64,000 nucleotides of DNA from Deferribacter thermophilus. GTDB lineage: Bacteria > Chrysiogenota > Deferribacteres > Deferribacterales > Deferribacteraceae. A program made the position numbers and the translations under genes. How positions within the stretch are numbered: the stretch's first letter is position 1; every line of letters starts with the position of its first letter. Positions 1-8,224 of the stretch are shown one piece after another. The stretch is from the NCBI RefSeq assembly GCF_049472675.1, contig NZ_JAPNXM010000009.1, positions 13,642 to 77,641 on the forward strand. The letters are read 5' to 3'. The notes beneath the pieces were generated by a model. The model did no database searches. It was not told the DNA's origin and saw only the letters and a list, made by a program, of their open reading frames with translations.

Positions 1-1
1 T

Positions 2-196
2 GTAAATGCAAAATATCATAATAATTTCTTATCAACTAAAGCTGCTATAGAAAAGAAAGGTGATGATGTGTATAGAAAATATTATTTTGATGTTGATAGG
101 TCTGTTATTGTTGGTGAAGATGCTAAATGTGATCGAAATCTTTGTAGTCTATCAAGGGGTATTGCAAAAGGGGTAGTTATAGTTCCAAAAAATTAA
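2..196 (+). CDS. 3' end of an unrecognised gene (partial)
   Basis: An open frame enters from the left edge and stops with TAA at 194-196, giving about 64 C-terminal residues that begin VNAKYHNNF and end VVIVPKN. It contains two cysteines about seven residues apart (AKCDRNLCS). Codon use matches the neighbours and a hairpin terminator follows directly, so this is a real gene end. I do not recognise the family and no function is proposed. Confidence 0.6.
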   Translation, partial: VNAKYHNNFLSTKAAIEKKGDDVYRKYYFDVDRSVIVGEDAKCDRNLCSLSRGIAKGVVIVPKN

Positions 197-206
197 ATTT
201 TGGTTT

Positions 207-225
207 TGGGGTTTTCCCCATTTTT
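207..225 (+). terminator. Intrinsic terminator after the partial gene
   Basis: TGGGG (207-211), loop TTTT, CCCCA (216-220), followed by TTTTT. The stem is short (5 bp) but GC-rich and sits 10 bases after the stop codon. Confidence 0.55.
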
Positions 226-228
226 CCC

Positions 229-256
229 TTGAAAATTTGACTTTTCCATCTATTAT
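229..256 (+). promoter_or_regulatory. Promoter of the FmdB-like gene
   Basis: TTGAAA (229-234), 16-base spacer, TATTAT (251-256), then a GGGGGTGA Shine-Dalgarno before the ATG at 290. This makes the next gene its own transcription unit between two terminators. Confidence 0.5.
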
Positions 257-289
257 ATAAAGCGAAATATTAGCACTCGGGGGTGAGTG

Positions 290-568
290 ATGCCAATCTA
301 TGAGTACAAATGTAGTAAATGTGGTGAAGTTTTTGAGTTAATGGAGAGCATCCATTCAGATGTTTATGAAAGGTCATGTACAAAATGTGGAGCTACAGCT
401 AAAAGGATTATATCTTTATCAAGTTTTCATTTAAAAGGAACTGGTTGGTATGTGACAGATTATAAAAATAATAATGGTTCAGGTAGTAGCAAGCCTTCAA
501 GTAGTTCTGCTTCATGTGATTCAAAATCAGATAGCTGTACAACTTGTGCAGCAGCACAAAATAATTAA
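290..568 (+). CDS. FmdB-family zinc-ribbon protein
   Basis: A 92-residue protein starting MPIYEYKC, the signature opening of FmdB/CxxC_CXXC_SSSS proteins. Two CxxC knuckles (CSKC near residue 8 and CTKC near residue 30) form a single zinc ribbon, followed by a Ser/Gly/Asn-rich low-complexity stretch and a CDSKSDSCTTC tail with more cysteines. A GTG three bases upstream is possible, but the ATG at 290 gives the conserved start and good spacing to GGGGGTGA. The gene stands alone between a promoter and a strong terminator. FmdB proteins are proposed regulators of amidase/formamidase genes, but the molecular role is poorly known, so only the family is asserted. Confidence 0.85.
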   Translation: MPIYEYKCSKCGEVFELMESIHSDVYERSCTKCGATAKRIISLSSFHLKGTGWYVTDYKNNNGSGSSKPSSSSASCDSKSDSCTTCAAAQNN

Positions 569-569
569 A

Positions 570-596
570 AAGCTGGCTTTAAGCCAGCTTTTTTTT
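570..596. terminator. Bidirectional terminator, fmdB / SDR
   Basis: AAGCTGGC (570-577), 5-base loop, GCCAGCTT (583-590) followed by a T-run. The perfect stem has A-tracts and T-tracts on both flanks and lies between the convergent FmdB-like gene and the minus-strand SDR gene, so it can stop transcription from both sides. Confidence 0.85.
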
Positions 597-1434
597 ATTG
601 AATTTTTTCTATAGTAAGGCCAGCTTTTTCTATTTGTTTACAGGTTATGTTATAAAGTTTGTTTTGAATATCTTTATCATAAGCAATATTAGAGGCTTTA
701 CTTTCACTGAAATCAGAAAAATATTTCCCTGAGACATTAATTGGTTGGTTTAAAACATATTCGATCATTTTAGCTCCATTTTCTGGATCACTACCTATTG
801 GGCCCCAGTTGTTTACTAAAAGTTTTGTATTTAACACACCTGGATGAAGGCAGTTTGCTGAAACATTTTTAATATCATTTTCCATAAAATAGTTATGCAA
901 TTTAAAAGTAAACAGAATGTTGCATAATTTAGATAGAGAGTAAGCTTCAAAACCAGTAGGGAAATTATTTTTTTTTAAATCAGTTAGATTTATGCTATTT
1001 GAATGTGCCATTGAAGCTACATTTATAATCTTGGCTTCTTCAGAATTTATCAAATTTTTCAGTAAAATGTGTGTAATTAAGAAATGAGCGAGGTAATTAA
1101 CTTGGTATGTTATTTCAAAGCCATCTTTAGTAGTAGTTAATTTGTGTGAAAAAGTAGCAGCGTTATTTATGAGTGCATATATTTTAAAACTAACAATTTT
1201 ACTAAAAGCATCATAGGTTTCTTTTAAATCAGAGAAATCTGCTACTAACTTATGTAATTTTATATGCGATTGATTTATCGAATTTATAACCTCTTCCAGC
1301 TTTTTCGGATTTTTTCCGTGCAATATCAAATTATAACCTGATTTAGCTAACCTCAATGCTAATCGCTTTCCAATGCCATCAGTTGCACCAGTAATTAGAA
1401 TATACTTATCTTTCAAAAATTCTTTTAGTTGCAT
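595..1434 (-). CDS. Short-chain dehydrogenase/reductase (retinol-dehydrogenase-like)
   Basis: A 279-residue classical SDR. The N-terminal Rossmann motif TGATDGIG (about residues 15-22) binds NAD(P), NNA appears near residue 91, and the catalytic Ser and YSLSK (Y-x3-K) lie near residues 140-170, followed by the HPG segment. The long C-terminal part resembles the RDH/WWOX-like subgroup that acts on alcohols or ketones of hydrophobic substrates; the substrate cannot be read from sequence. The start overlaps the end of the patatin gene by 29 bases, and AGGGG lies just upstream of the ATG, so the two genes form one minus-strand operon. Together they hint at lipid turnover, which is inference. Confidence 0.85.
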   Translation of the reverse strand: MQLKEFLKDKYILITGATDGIGKRLALRLAKSGYNLILHGKNPKKLEEVINSINQSHIKLHKLVADFSDLKETYDAFSKIVSFKIYALINNAATFSHKLTTTKDGFEITYQVNYLAHFLITHILLKNLINSEEAKIINVASMAHSNSINLTDLKKNNFPTGFEAYSLSKLCNILFTFKLHNYFMENDIKNVSANCLHPGVLNTKLLVNNWGPIGSDPENGAKMIEYVLNQPINVSGKYFSDFSESKASNIAYDKDIQNKLYNITCKQIEKAGLTIEKIQ

Positions 1435-2188
1435 TATACCCCTCCCTGATTATTTTTTCAGCAAGATGGTAGTCGAACATCCCAATTTCTTCTAAATCAG
1501 GTTCGATTAATTTATAGTATTTAGAAGAATTTATAATACATTCTGATTGATAATAGTTCATAATGCTAAATGATCTGTAAAATGTAGCTATAATGTTTGG
1601 AGATTTGTTGTAATTATTTGTTTTTAATTTAGCGTTGAGGTTTACAGCTATAATATTTTTATGGTTATTTTTGGAAAGTACAGTTATTGGTAATGGATTT
1701 GAAACACCACCATCGACTAGTATCTGCCCATTTATACTTACCGTTGAAAAAATACCTGGGATAGAAATACTAGCTCTAACAGCTTTAGTAAGAGAGCCTT
1801 TTTTTAAAACTATAGGTTTTCCTGATTCTAGATCAGTAGCTACAATGTATAGAGGGATAGGAGCATCTTCAATGTTAACATTTCCGATACTTTCCATGAA
1901 AAAATCAAAGATTTTATCACCATCTATTAATCCTTTAGTTGGTATAAAATTTATATCGAAAAGAGAAAAAACTTTCTTTTTGTCAAGAGATAATACAAAT
2001 TCTTTATATAAATCTAACTTGTTAAACGCATAATAAGAGGCAATTACAGAACCAATGCTAGATCCAGCAACAGCTTTTATTCTGAAATTATTTTCTAATA
2101 AATAATCAATGACACCAATATGGGCTAACCCCTTTGCAGAACCACTACCTAAAGCTAAAGAAACATCACGCTTAACTTTTTTAAACAT
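1406..2188 (-). CDS. Patatin-like phospholipase (RssA-type)
   Basis: About 260 residues from the chosen ATG at 2188 (MFKKVKRDVSLALG). It shows the oxyanion Gly-rich segment GSGSAKG, the nucleophile elbow GSSIG, and the DGGVSNP aspartate of the Ser-Asp dyad, which together define bacterial patatin/NTE-domain serine hydrolases that cleave acyl esters of phospholipids. The frame stays open upstream, but the extra residues are unlike the family start. No convincing Shine-Dalgarno precedes any candidate ATG, so the start is uncertain. A TATTAT lies five bases before 2188, which could make it leaderless, but no good -35 was found. It is divergent from the GntR pair and shares their operator region. 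Confidence 0.82.
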   Translation of the reverse strand: MFKKVKRDVSLALGSGSAKGLAHIGVIDYLLENNFRIKAVAGSSIGSVIASYYAFNKLDLYKEFVLSLDKKKVFSLFDINFIPTKGLIDGDKIFDFFMESIGNVNIEDAPIPLYIVATDLESGKPIVLKKGSLTKAVRASISIPGIFSTVSINGQILVDGGVSNPLPITVLSKNNHKNIIAVNLNAKLKTNNYNKSPNIIATFYRSFSIMNYYQSECIINSSKYYKLIEPDLEEIGMFDYHLAEKIIREGYNATKRIFER

Positions 2189-2215
2189 ATTTAATAATAA
2201 CATATAAATTTGTGT

Positions 2216-2244
2216 TTGACTATAATAAAATAATGTATTAATAT
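2216..2244 (+). promoter_or_regulatory. Promoter of the tandem gntR genes
   Basis: TTGACT (2216-2221), 17-base spacer, TAATAT (2239-2244). The -10 is imperfect. It directs transcription toward the GntR gene that starts at 2276, which has a TGGTGGGG Shine-Dalgarno. Confidence 0.45.
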
Positions 2245-2260
2245 TGCATACTGTATACAA
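2244..2260. promoter_or_regulatory. Palindromic operator, probable GntR/FadR-type site
   Basis: TTGCATACTGTATACAA is a 17-base near-perfect inverted repeat centred on 2252, with one mismatched pair between the arms. The GTATAC core is typical of FadR-subfamily GntR operators. It overlaps the right edge of the -10 box and the expected start of the gntR transcript, as expected for autorepression, and it also lies upstream of the divergent patatin gene. Confidence 0.6.
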
Positions 2261-2275
2261 TTTATTTGGTGGGGA

Positions 2276-2944
2276 ATGGAAGAGATTTTAGAGTCAAAAC
2301 CACTGAGAGAGAAAATTGCTGATAAGATTAGAGCTGATATTATAAAAGGTGTCTACAAAGATGGTGAAAGGCTGGTAGAGCCTAAATTAGCAGAAAGTTT
2401 AGGTATAAGCAGGACACCTATTAGAGAAGCTTTGAGGCAGCTCGAAAATGAAGGATTTATTGAAATTATCCCTAGAAAAGGTGCTGTTGTAAAAAAAATG
2501 ACTCTTGAAGATGTGGACAATCTATATCTTATCAAAGCTAACTTAGAAGGGTTAGCTGCAAGGCAAGCAATAAAACATATAACTGATGAAGATATAAAAG
2601 AGATGGAAAAGTTGAATGAGAGATTTTTATTATTGGCAAAAAAGAATGAAGGTGTTGTGGAAGAATATCTTAAATATAATGTGGATTTCCATAATATTTT
2701 TATTAGGCTTTCTAAAAATGATAAATTGATAGAGATACTTGAAGGTTTGTCTAAAAACTTTCAGCGTATAAAAGGGATGTTAATCTCTAAGAGCGAAAGG
2801 GCATTGAAAGCTTATAATGAACACCTGGAAATTATTAAAGCTTTTAAATCAAAAGATCCAAATTTGGTAGAGAATAAAGTAAGATGGCATATAGAAAATA
2901 GCTGGTTATACATAAAAAAGAAGGTGATGAGTGATGGCTATTAG
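2276..2944 (+). CDS. GntR-family regulator, FadR/FCD subfamily (copy 1)
   Basis: A 222-residue transcription factor. The N-terminal winged helix carries the GntR signature (GERLVEP near residues 29-35, then ISRTPIREALRQLE), and the wing ends IIPRKGAVV. The all-helical C-terminal half has the FCD pattern with candidate metal-ligand histidines (VDFHN, EHLEII, RWHIENSW), which in the family bind a carboxylic-acid effector. The operator just upstream suggests autoregulation. It overlaps the next gene, which is clearly a paralogue. Target genes and effector are unknown; the neighbouring patatin and SDR genes are candidates. Confidence 0.9.
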   Translation: MEEILESKPLREKIADKIRADIIKGVYKDGERLVEPKLAESLGISRTPIREALRQLENEGFIEIIPRKGAVVKKMTLEDVDNLYLIKANLEGLAARQAIKHITDEDIKEMEKLNERFLLLAKKNEGVVEEYLKYNVDFHNIFIRLSKNDKLIEILEGLSKNFQRIKGMLISKSERALKAYNEHLEIIKAFKSKDPNLVENKVRWHIENSWLYIKKKVMSDGY

Positions 2945-3602
2945 AGATGTTAGTATTGATAATACCCCTTTAAGTGAAAAGATTGCTGAAACTATTAGAG
3001 ATTATATTTTAAAAGGGGTTTTAAAGCCTGGTGAAAGATTAACTGAGCCAAAATTGTCAGATATATTGGGTATTAGTAGAACACCCATTCGAGAGGCTTT
3101 GAGGCTTTTGGAAATGGATGGTTTTGTAGAGATAATTCCTAGAAGGGGTGCAGTTGTTACAGAAATTACAGATAAAGATGTTGACGAAATTTTTATTTTA
3201 AAAATTCGCTTAGAATCACTTGCAGCTAAATTGGCTGTAAACAATATGAAAGAAGTGGATGTTGAGAGATTAGAAGAGTTGAATAACAGGTTGGAGAGAT
3301 TTTATTCAAATAAAAATGTAGCTGGTATGATTAAAGCTAACAGTGACTTTCATGATTATTTTATAAGGAAGTCTGAAAATCAGAGATTGATCAAATTCTT
3401 AGAGAGTTTACAATCTCAATTTAAAAGAGCAACAGCGTATTCATTTACAGAAACTGGCAGAATAGAACATGTTTTAAATGAACACAAAGAGATTATTGAG
3501 GCTTTTAAGGAAAAAGATGCTTTAAAAGTTGAAAAGCTTGTAGAAAAACATATCCAAAATGGTTGGAACTTCATTAGATCAAAAGTTTCTAAAAAGAATT
3601 AA
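2934..3602 (+). CDS. GntR-family regulator, FadR/FCD subfamily (copy 2)
   Basis: A 222-residue paralogue of the preceding gene. The same blocks occur in the same order (GERLTEP, ISRTPIREALRLLE, IIPRRGAVV, then an FCD domain with DFHDYF, NEHKEII and KHIQNGW). It overlaps the end of copy 1 by 11 bases. GTG at 2931 and ATG at 2934 are both usable after AAGGTGATGA; the ATG is chosen. Two adjacent co-transcribed FCD regulators suggest a tandem duplication that may form hetero-oligomers or read two related ligands. That is inference. Confidence 0.9.
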   Translation: MAIRDVSIDNTPLSEKIAETIRDYILKGVLKPGERLTEPKLSDILGISRTPIREALRLLEMDGFVEIIPRRGAVVTEITDKDVDEIFILKIRLESLAAKLAVNNMKEVDVERLEELNNRLERFYSNKNVAGMIKANSDFHDYFIRKSENQRLIKFLESLQSQFKRATAYSFTETGRIEHVLNEHKEIIEAFKEKDALKVEKLVEKHIQNGWNFIRSKVSKKN

Positions 3603-3663
3603 TATTAATTGAAAAAAAAAGTATTTTAATGTAGAAAGCCATAAAATTATCTTGGGGGGGCAG

Positions 3664-3909
3664 ATGCCTAAAGTGAAGGTTTATGTAAAATTAAAAGATA
3701 CAGTTTTAGATCCAGAGGGGCAGACAGTCCTTAACTCTTTAAATAAGCTTGGATATAGTTTTGTTAAAGATGTGAGAGTGGGAAAGGTAATTGAATTGGC
3801 TATCGAAGAAATGGATTTACTTGATGATAAAATAAAAGAGATTTGTGAAAAACTATTGGTAAACCCAATTATTGAAGAGTATGAATATGAAATAGTTGAG
3901 GATAAGTAA
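3664..3909 (+). CDS. purS: Phosphoribosylformylglycinamidine synthase subunit PurS
   Basis: An 81-residue protein with the PurS pattern: a beta strand opening (KVKVYVKLKDTVLDPEG), then LGYSFVKDVRVGKVIEL. PurS bridges PurL and PurQ in the multi-subunit FGAM synthase of step 4 of purine synthesis and helps channel ammonia. The ATG at 3664 follows a run of seven G that serves as the ribosome site. The gene overlaps purQ by one base. No purine riboswitch or clear promoter was found in the 60 bases upstream. Confidence 0.95.
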   Translation: MPKVKVYVKLKDTVLDPEGQTVLNSLNKLGYSFVKDVRVGKVIELAIEEMDLLDDKIKEICEKLLVNPIIEEYEYEIVEDK

Positions 3910-4604
3910 TGAAAGCAGGGGTTGTAGTATTTCCCGGGTCAAATTGTGATCATGATTGTTATCATGTATTGAAGCATCTCTGTGGAGTTGATACCTCTTT
4001 TATTTGGCACAAGGATACAGATGTTAGTGGTTATGATTTAATAGTGTTACCAGGTGGGTTTTCTTATGGCGATTATTTAAGGTGTGGTGCTATAGCCAGT
4101 AAGTCCCCTGTTATGGATGCTGTTTGTGAATATGCAGATAAAGGTGGGTTTTTAATTGGGATTTGTAATGGTTTTCAGGTGCTTACGGAAGCTGGATTAT
4201 TGCCAGGAGCGTTATTAAAAAATAGGTCATTAAAATTTATATGTAAATATGTTTATCTTAGGGTTGAGAATAACTTTACACCTTTTACAAATCTATATTC
4301 AATTGGAGAGATTGTTAAAATACCCATTGCACATATGGAAGGTAACTATTTTATAGATGAAGATGGGTTAGCTAAGCTGAAGAAGAACTCACAAATTGTT
4401 TTTAAATATTGTGATGAATTTGGTGAGATAACAAATGATTCTAATCCGAATGGATCTGTTGAAAATATAGCTGGCATTATTAATAAAAAAGGGAATGTCT
4501 TGGGTATGATGCCTCATCCAGAAAGAGCTGCCGAATCTATTTTAGGTAGTAAAGATGGATTGTATCTATTTAAAAGTGTGATCGATTTTATTAAAGAGGG
4601 TTGA
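3909..4604 (+). CDS. purQ: FGAM synthase, glutamine amidotransferase subunit PurQ
   Basis: 231 residues, a class I glutamine amidotransferase. The nucleophile Cys is in GICNGFQ (about C86) and the His/Glu of the triad in MPHPERA (about H203, E205); HMEGNY is also present. It releases ammonia from glutamine for PurL in the PurSQL complex. Its ATG overlaps the purS stop by one base and purL follows after a single base, so the three subunits are translationally coupled. Confidence 0.97.
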   Translation: MKAGVVVFPGSNCDHDCYHVLKHLCGVDTSFIWHKDTDVSGYDLIVLPGGFSYGDYLRCGAIASKSPVMDAVCEYADKGGFLIGICNGFQVLTEAGLLPGALLKNRSLKFICKYVYLRVENNFTPFTNLYSIGEIVKIPIAHMEGNYFIDEDGLAKLKKNSQIVFKYCDEFGEITNDSNPNGSVENIAGIINKKGNVLGMMPHPERAAESILGSKDGLYLFKSVIDFIKEG

Positions 4605-4605
4605 G

Positions 4606-6834
4606 ATGGGTGTTTATGAAAAATTCAATTATCCTGAAGTAAATTATGAAATTGCAAATGAAATGGGGTTAACTAAAGAGGAGTTTGATAAAGCAGTTGA
4701 GATTTTAGGGCGTACTCCAAATTATATAGAGCTTGGAATTTTTGCTGCAATGTGGAGTGAACATTGTAGCTACAAAAGTAGTAGAATACATTTGAAAAAA
4801 TTCCCTACTGATGCTCCTTGGGTTGTGCAGGGACCTGGTGAAAATGCTGGGATAATTGAAATTGATGGTGAAATATGCGCATGCTTTAAAGTGGAAAGTC
4901 ATAATCACCCTTCTTATATAGAACCTTATCAGGGAGCAGCTACAGGAGTGGGTGGAATTTTGAGAGATGTTTTTACGATGGGAGCAAGACCCATTGCGTG
5001 TATGGATGGTTTGAGATTTGGTGATATTTCAAAAGATGAAAAAAGTAGATACTTATTTGAAGGGGTAGTATCAGGTATTGCTGGTTATGGTAACTGTTTT
5101 GGAGTCCCTACTGTTGGCGGAGAGACTTTCTTTCATAAGTCCTTTGAAAAAAACCCCTTAGTTAATGCTTTTGCACTTGGTATTGTTAAGAAAGATAAAA
5201 TTTTTAAAGCTAAAGCTGAAGGTGTAGGCAATCCAGTAATTTATGTGGGTGCAAAGACAGGAAGAGATGGGATTCATGGTGCAACTATGGCAAGTGAGGA
5301 GTTTGGAGCTGATTCTGAGAGTAAGAGACCGAATGTTCAAATTGGTGATCCTTTTAAGGAAAAATTGCTTTTAGAAGCGTGTCTTGAGCTAATGAAAGAA
5401 GATATTATCATTGGTATTCAGGATATGGGTGCTGCAGGACTTACTAGTTCGTCTTTTGAAATGGCATCAAAAACGGGAGCAGGGGTTGAATTATATTTGG
5501 ATAAAGTTCCTTGCAGAGAAAAGGGTATGACCCCTTATGAAATTATGCTTTCTGAATCTCAAGAACGAATGTTGCTTGTGGCTAAGAAAGGTTATGAAGA
5601 TAAAGTTTTAGAGATTTTTGATAAATGGGATTTAGATGCAGCTATTATTGGCAAAGTGACAGATGATGGATATGTTAGATTGTACTGGGAAGGGGAAGTA
5701 GTTGGCGAGCTACCAGCAAAACCTTTAGGTGATGAAGCTCCGGTATATGAGAGACCATATAAGGAGCCTTTATATTATAGAGAATATAAACATAACGATT
5801 TTGCTTTTGTAAATTTAAATTTGGATAAAACCTTCGAAATGATGATATCAAACCCTAATATTGCTTCTAAAAAGTGGATATATGAGCAGTATGATCACAT
5901 GGTCAGGACTAATACTGTTGTATTGCCTGGTTCTGATGCTGCTATTATTAGGTTGAAAGGAAGTAAAAAAGGTCTTGTTTTGTCAATGGATTGTAATAGT
6001 AGATATTGTTATTTAGATCCATATAAAGGTGGTCAAATAGCTGTGATAGAAGCAGCAAGGAATGTTGCAATGGCTGGTGGTAGGCCTCTTGCAATAACTG
6101 ATTGTTTAAATTTTGGAAATCCTGAGAAAACTGATGTTATGTGGCAGTTTGTAAAATCGATAGAGGGGATGAGTTTTGCATGCGAAAAATTAAATACACC
6201 TGTTGTTAGTGGTAATGTCAGTTTTTATAACGAAACGGACGGTAAAGGGATTTATCCAACACCTACAGTTGTCATGGTTGGTGTTATTGATGATGTAGAA
6301 AAAAGGTTGGTATCATTTTTCAAGCAAGATGGCAGTATAATTTACTTGTTGGGTGAAAATAAAGGTGAAATTGGTGGTAGTGAATTTGTGTCCTATTGTT
6401 TGGAGATGGATGAAGGGGAAGTTCCTGAACCTAATATTGAAGAAAATATAAAACTTATAAACTTTATGATAGAAGTTGCTAATAAATCTTTAGTTTTGAG
6501 TGCGCATGATGTTTCTTTAGGTGGTTTGATAATCAGTTTATTTGAGATGTGTGTGAAGAATAAAATAGGTGTTGAGGTTAATTTTGACTATAAAATGGAG
6601 GATTTTAGATATCTTTTTAGCGAAACTCAAGGTATGGCTTTTGTTGAAGTTGATCCATCTAAAGAGAAAGAATTTTTGCAACTGGCTGCAAATTTTGGCG
6701 TTAGAACTGAGCGTGTGGGAATGACTGGGGGTAAAGAATTTAAGGTAAAAAAAGGTAGAAGAGTTTTATTAATGTATGACCTTGATGAATTAATTGCACA
6801 ATACGAAGGAGCTATTGATAAATGGATGAAGTAG
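4606..6834 (+). CDS. purL: FGAM synthase, synthetase subunit PurL (small type)
   Basis: 742 residues, the length of the small bacterial PurL that needs PurS and PurQ. It converts FGAR plus ammonia and ATP to FGAM. Recognisable blocks are the N-terminal WSEHCSYKSSR, the substrate/ATP site VESHNHPS with GAATGVGGI, and a second AIRS-like half with LSAHDVSLGGL. It begins one base after purQ and overlaps purF by 13 bases. Confidence 0.97.
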   Translation: MGVYEKFNYPEVNYEIANEMGLTKEEFDKAVEILGRTPNYIELGIFAAMWSEHCSYKSSRIHLKKFPTDAPWVVQGPGENAGIIEIDGEICACFKVESHNHPSYIEPYQGAATGVGGILRDVFTMGARPIACMDGLRFGDISKDEKSRYLFEGVVSGIAGYGNCFGVPTVGGETFFHKSFEKNPLVNAFALGIVKKDKIFKAKAEGVGNPVIYVGAKTGRDGIHGATMASEEFGADSESKRPNVQIGDPFKEKLLLEACLELMKEDIIIGIQDMGAAGLTSSSFEMASKTGAGVELYLDKVPCREKGMTPYEIMLSESQERMLLVAKKGYEDKVLEIFDKWDLDAAIIGKVTDDGYVRLYWEGEVVGELPAKPLGDEAPVYERPYKEPLYYREYKHNDFAFVNLNLDKTFEMMISNPNIASKKWIYEQYDHMVRTNTVVLPGSDAAIIRLKGSKKGLVLSMDCNSRYCYLDPYKGGQIAVIEAARNVAMAGGRPLAITDCLNFGNPEKTDVMWQFVKSIEGMSFACEKLNTPVVSGNVSFYNETDGKGIYPTPTVVMVGVIDDVEKRLVSFFKQDGSIIYLLGENKGEIGGSEFVSYCLEMDEGEVPEPNIEENIKLINFMIEVANKSLVLSAHDVSLGGLIISLFEMCVKNKIGVEVNFDYKMEDFRYLFSETQGMAFVEVDPSKEKEFLQLAANFGVRTERVGMTGGKEFKVKKGRRVLLMYDLDELIAQYEGAIDKWMK

Positions 6835-8222
6835 TTTTTGATAAATTTCATGAAGAATGCGGGATAGCAGGGGTTTTTGGTGATAAAGATGCTGCTAATT
6901 TAGTGTATTTATCGCTTTACTCTCTCCAGCATAGAGGGCAAGAAGGTGCAGGTATTGCATCTTCAGATCGTCATTTGATTAGAGTAGAAAAGGGGCTTGG
7001 TCTTGTAGCAGATATTTTTAAAAAGCAAGTGTTGGAAAGGCTGGTAGGGGATATAGCTGTTGGTCATAACAGATATTCTACAACTGGTGAATCGATGTTA
7101 AAAAATACTCAGCCGATAGTGGCTGATATTAATTTAGGTCAAGTAGCCCTTGTCCATAACGGAAATATCGTTAATGCTGAAAGTTTGAGAAGTCAATTAG
7201 TAGAAGATGGAGCTATCTTCACTTCAACCTCAGATAGCGAAATTATAATACATTTAATGGCCAAATCTGGTAAAAATAATTTTATCGATTCGATAACTCA
7301 TAGTGTTAAGTTTCTAAAGGGTGCTTTCAGTTTAATCTTTATGACAAAGGATATGATGGTTGGATTGAGGGATCCAAATGGTTTTAGACCTCTTATATTG
7401 GGAAAAATTAGATCAGGTTATGTACTAGTTAGTGAAACCTGTGCTTTGGATTTGATTGATGCAGAGTATATCCGTGAGATTGAGCCAGGTGAGATGGTTG
7501 TTATCAGTGATGATGGTTTAAAGAGTTTGCATCCATTTGAAAAGATTGATCCAACCCCTTGTATTTTTGAATTCATCTATTTTGCAAGACCTGACAGTAG
7601 GATTTTTGGTAAAAGTGTTTATGAAGTTCGTAAAAGTTTTGGAAGAAAACTTGCTGAAGAAAGCCCTGTTGATGCCGATGTGGTGATACCTGTGCCTGAT
7701 TCAGGGGTTGTAGCTACTCTTGGTTATTCTGAAGTAAGCAAAATACCTTATGAAATGGGGTTAATAAGGAATCATTATGTTGGTAGGACATTTATTGAAC
7801 CAGCGCAATCTATTAGACATTTTGGAGTAAAATTAAAACTTAATGCTGTGAAAAGTGTTATAAAAGGTAAAAAGGTAGTGGTAATTGATGATTCTATAGT
7901 TAGAGGTACAACTAGTAGAAAGATTGTGAAAATGCTTAAAGAAGCTGGCGCTAAAGAAGTGCATATGAGAATATCTTCCCCCCCTACTTGTTATCCATGC
8001 TTTTATGGAATAGATACGCCAACAAGAAGTGAATTAATTGCCTCTTATCACACAGTTGAAGAAATTAGAAAATATATTACTGCTGATTCTCTTGCTTATT
8101 TAAGTTTGGAAGGTTTACATGAATGTGTAAAACCTTATAAGTTTTGTGATGCTTGTTTTAGTGGTAAATATCCTACCCTCCATAAAAATGGTTTAGGTGT
8201 TAACCCAAAAAGTGAGGTATAA
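6822..8222 (+). CDS. purF: Amidophosphoribosyltransferase PurF
   Basis: 466 residues, catalysing the first committed step of purine synthesis (PRPP plus glutamine to phosphoribosylamine). HEECGIAG places the N-terminal nucleophile at Cys13, so a short 12-residue propeptide must be removed as in the Bacillus-type enzyme. The PRPP site VVIDDSIVRGTT lies near residue 355. Cysteines in TPCIF, TCYPCF and FCDAC match the positions that hold a 4Fe-4S cluster in the B. subtilis class, suggesting oxygen sensitivity. It overlaps purL, and two bases separate it from the selenoprotein gene. Confidence 0.97.
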   Translation: MDEVVFDKFHEECGIAGVFGDKDAANLVYLSLYSLQHRGQEGAGIASSDRHLIRVEKGLGLVADIFKKQVLERLVGDIAVGHNRYSTTGESMLKNTQPIVADINLGQVALVHNGNIVNAESLRSQLVEDGAIFTSTSDSEIIIHLMAKSGKNNFIDSITHSVKFLKGAFSLIFMTKDMMVGLRDPNGFRPLILGKIRSGYVLVSETCALDLIDAEYIREIEPGEMVVISDDGLKSLHPFEKIDPTPCIFEFIYFARPDSRIFGKSVYEVRKSFGRKLAEESPVDADVVIPVPDSGVVATLGYSEVSKIPYEMGLIRNHYVGRTFIEPAQSIRHFGVKLKLNAVKSVIKGKKVVVIDDSIVRGTTSRKIVKMLKEAGAKEVHMRISSPPTCYPCFYGIDTPTRSELIASYHTVEEIRKYITADSLAYLSLEGLHECVKPYKFCDACFSGKYPTLHKNGLGVNPKSEV

Positions 8223-8224
8223 AG

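Noticed and set aside
1635..2033. Plus-strand ORF of 132 codons
   Set aside because: It lies entirely antisense to the patatin gene, which has clear family motifs.
3603..3663. Purine riboswitch or PurBox before purS
   Set aside because: The 60-base gap is too short for an aptamer and no conserved box was seen.
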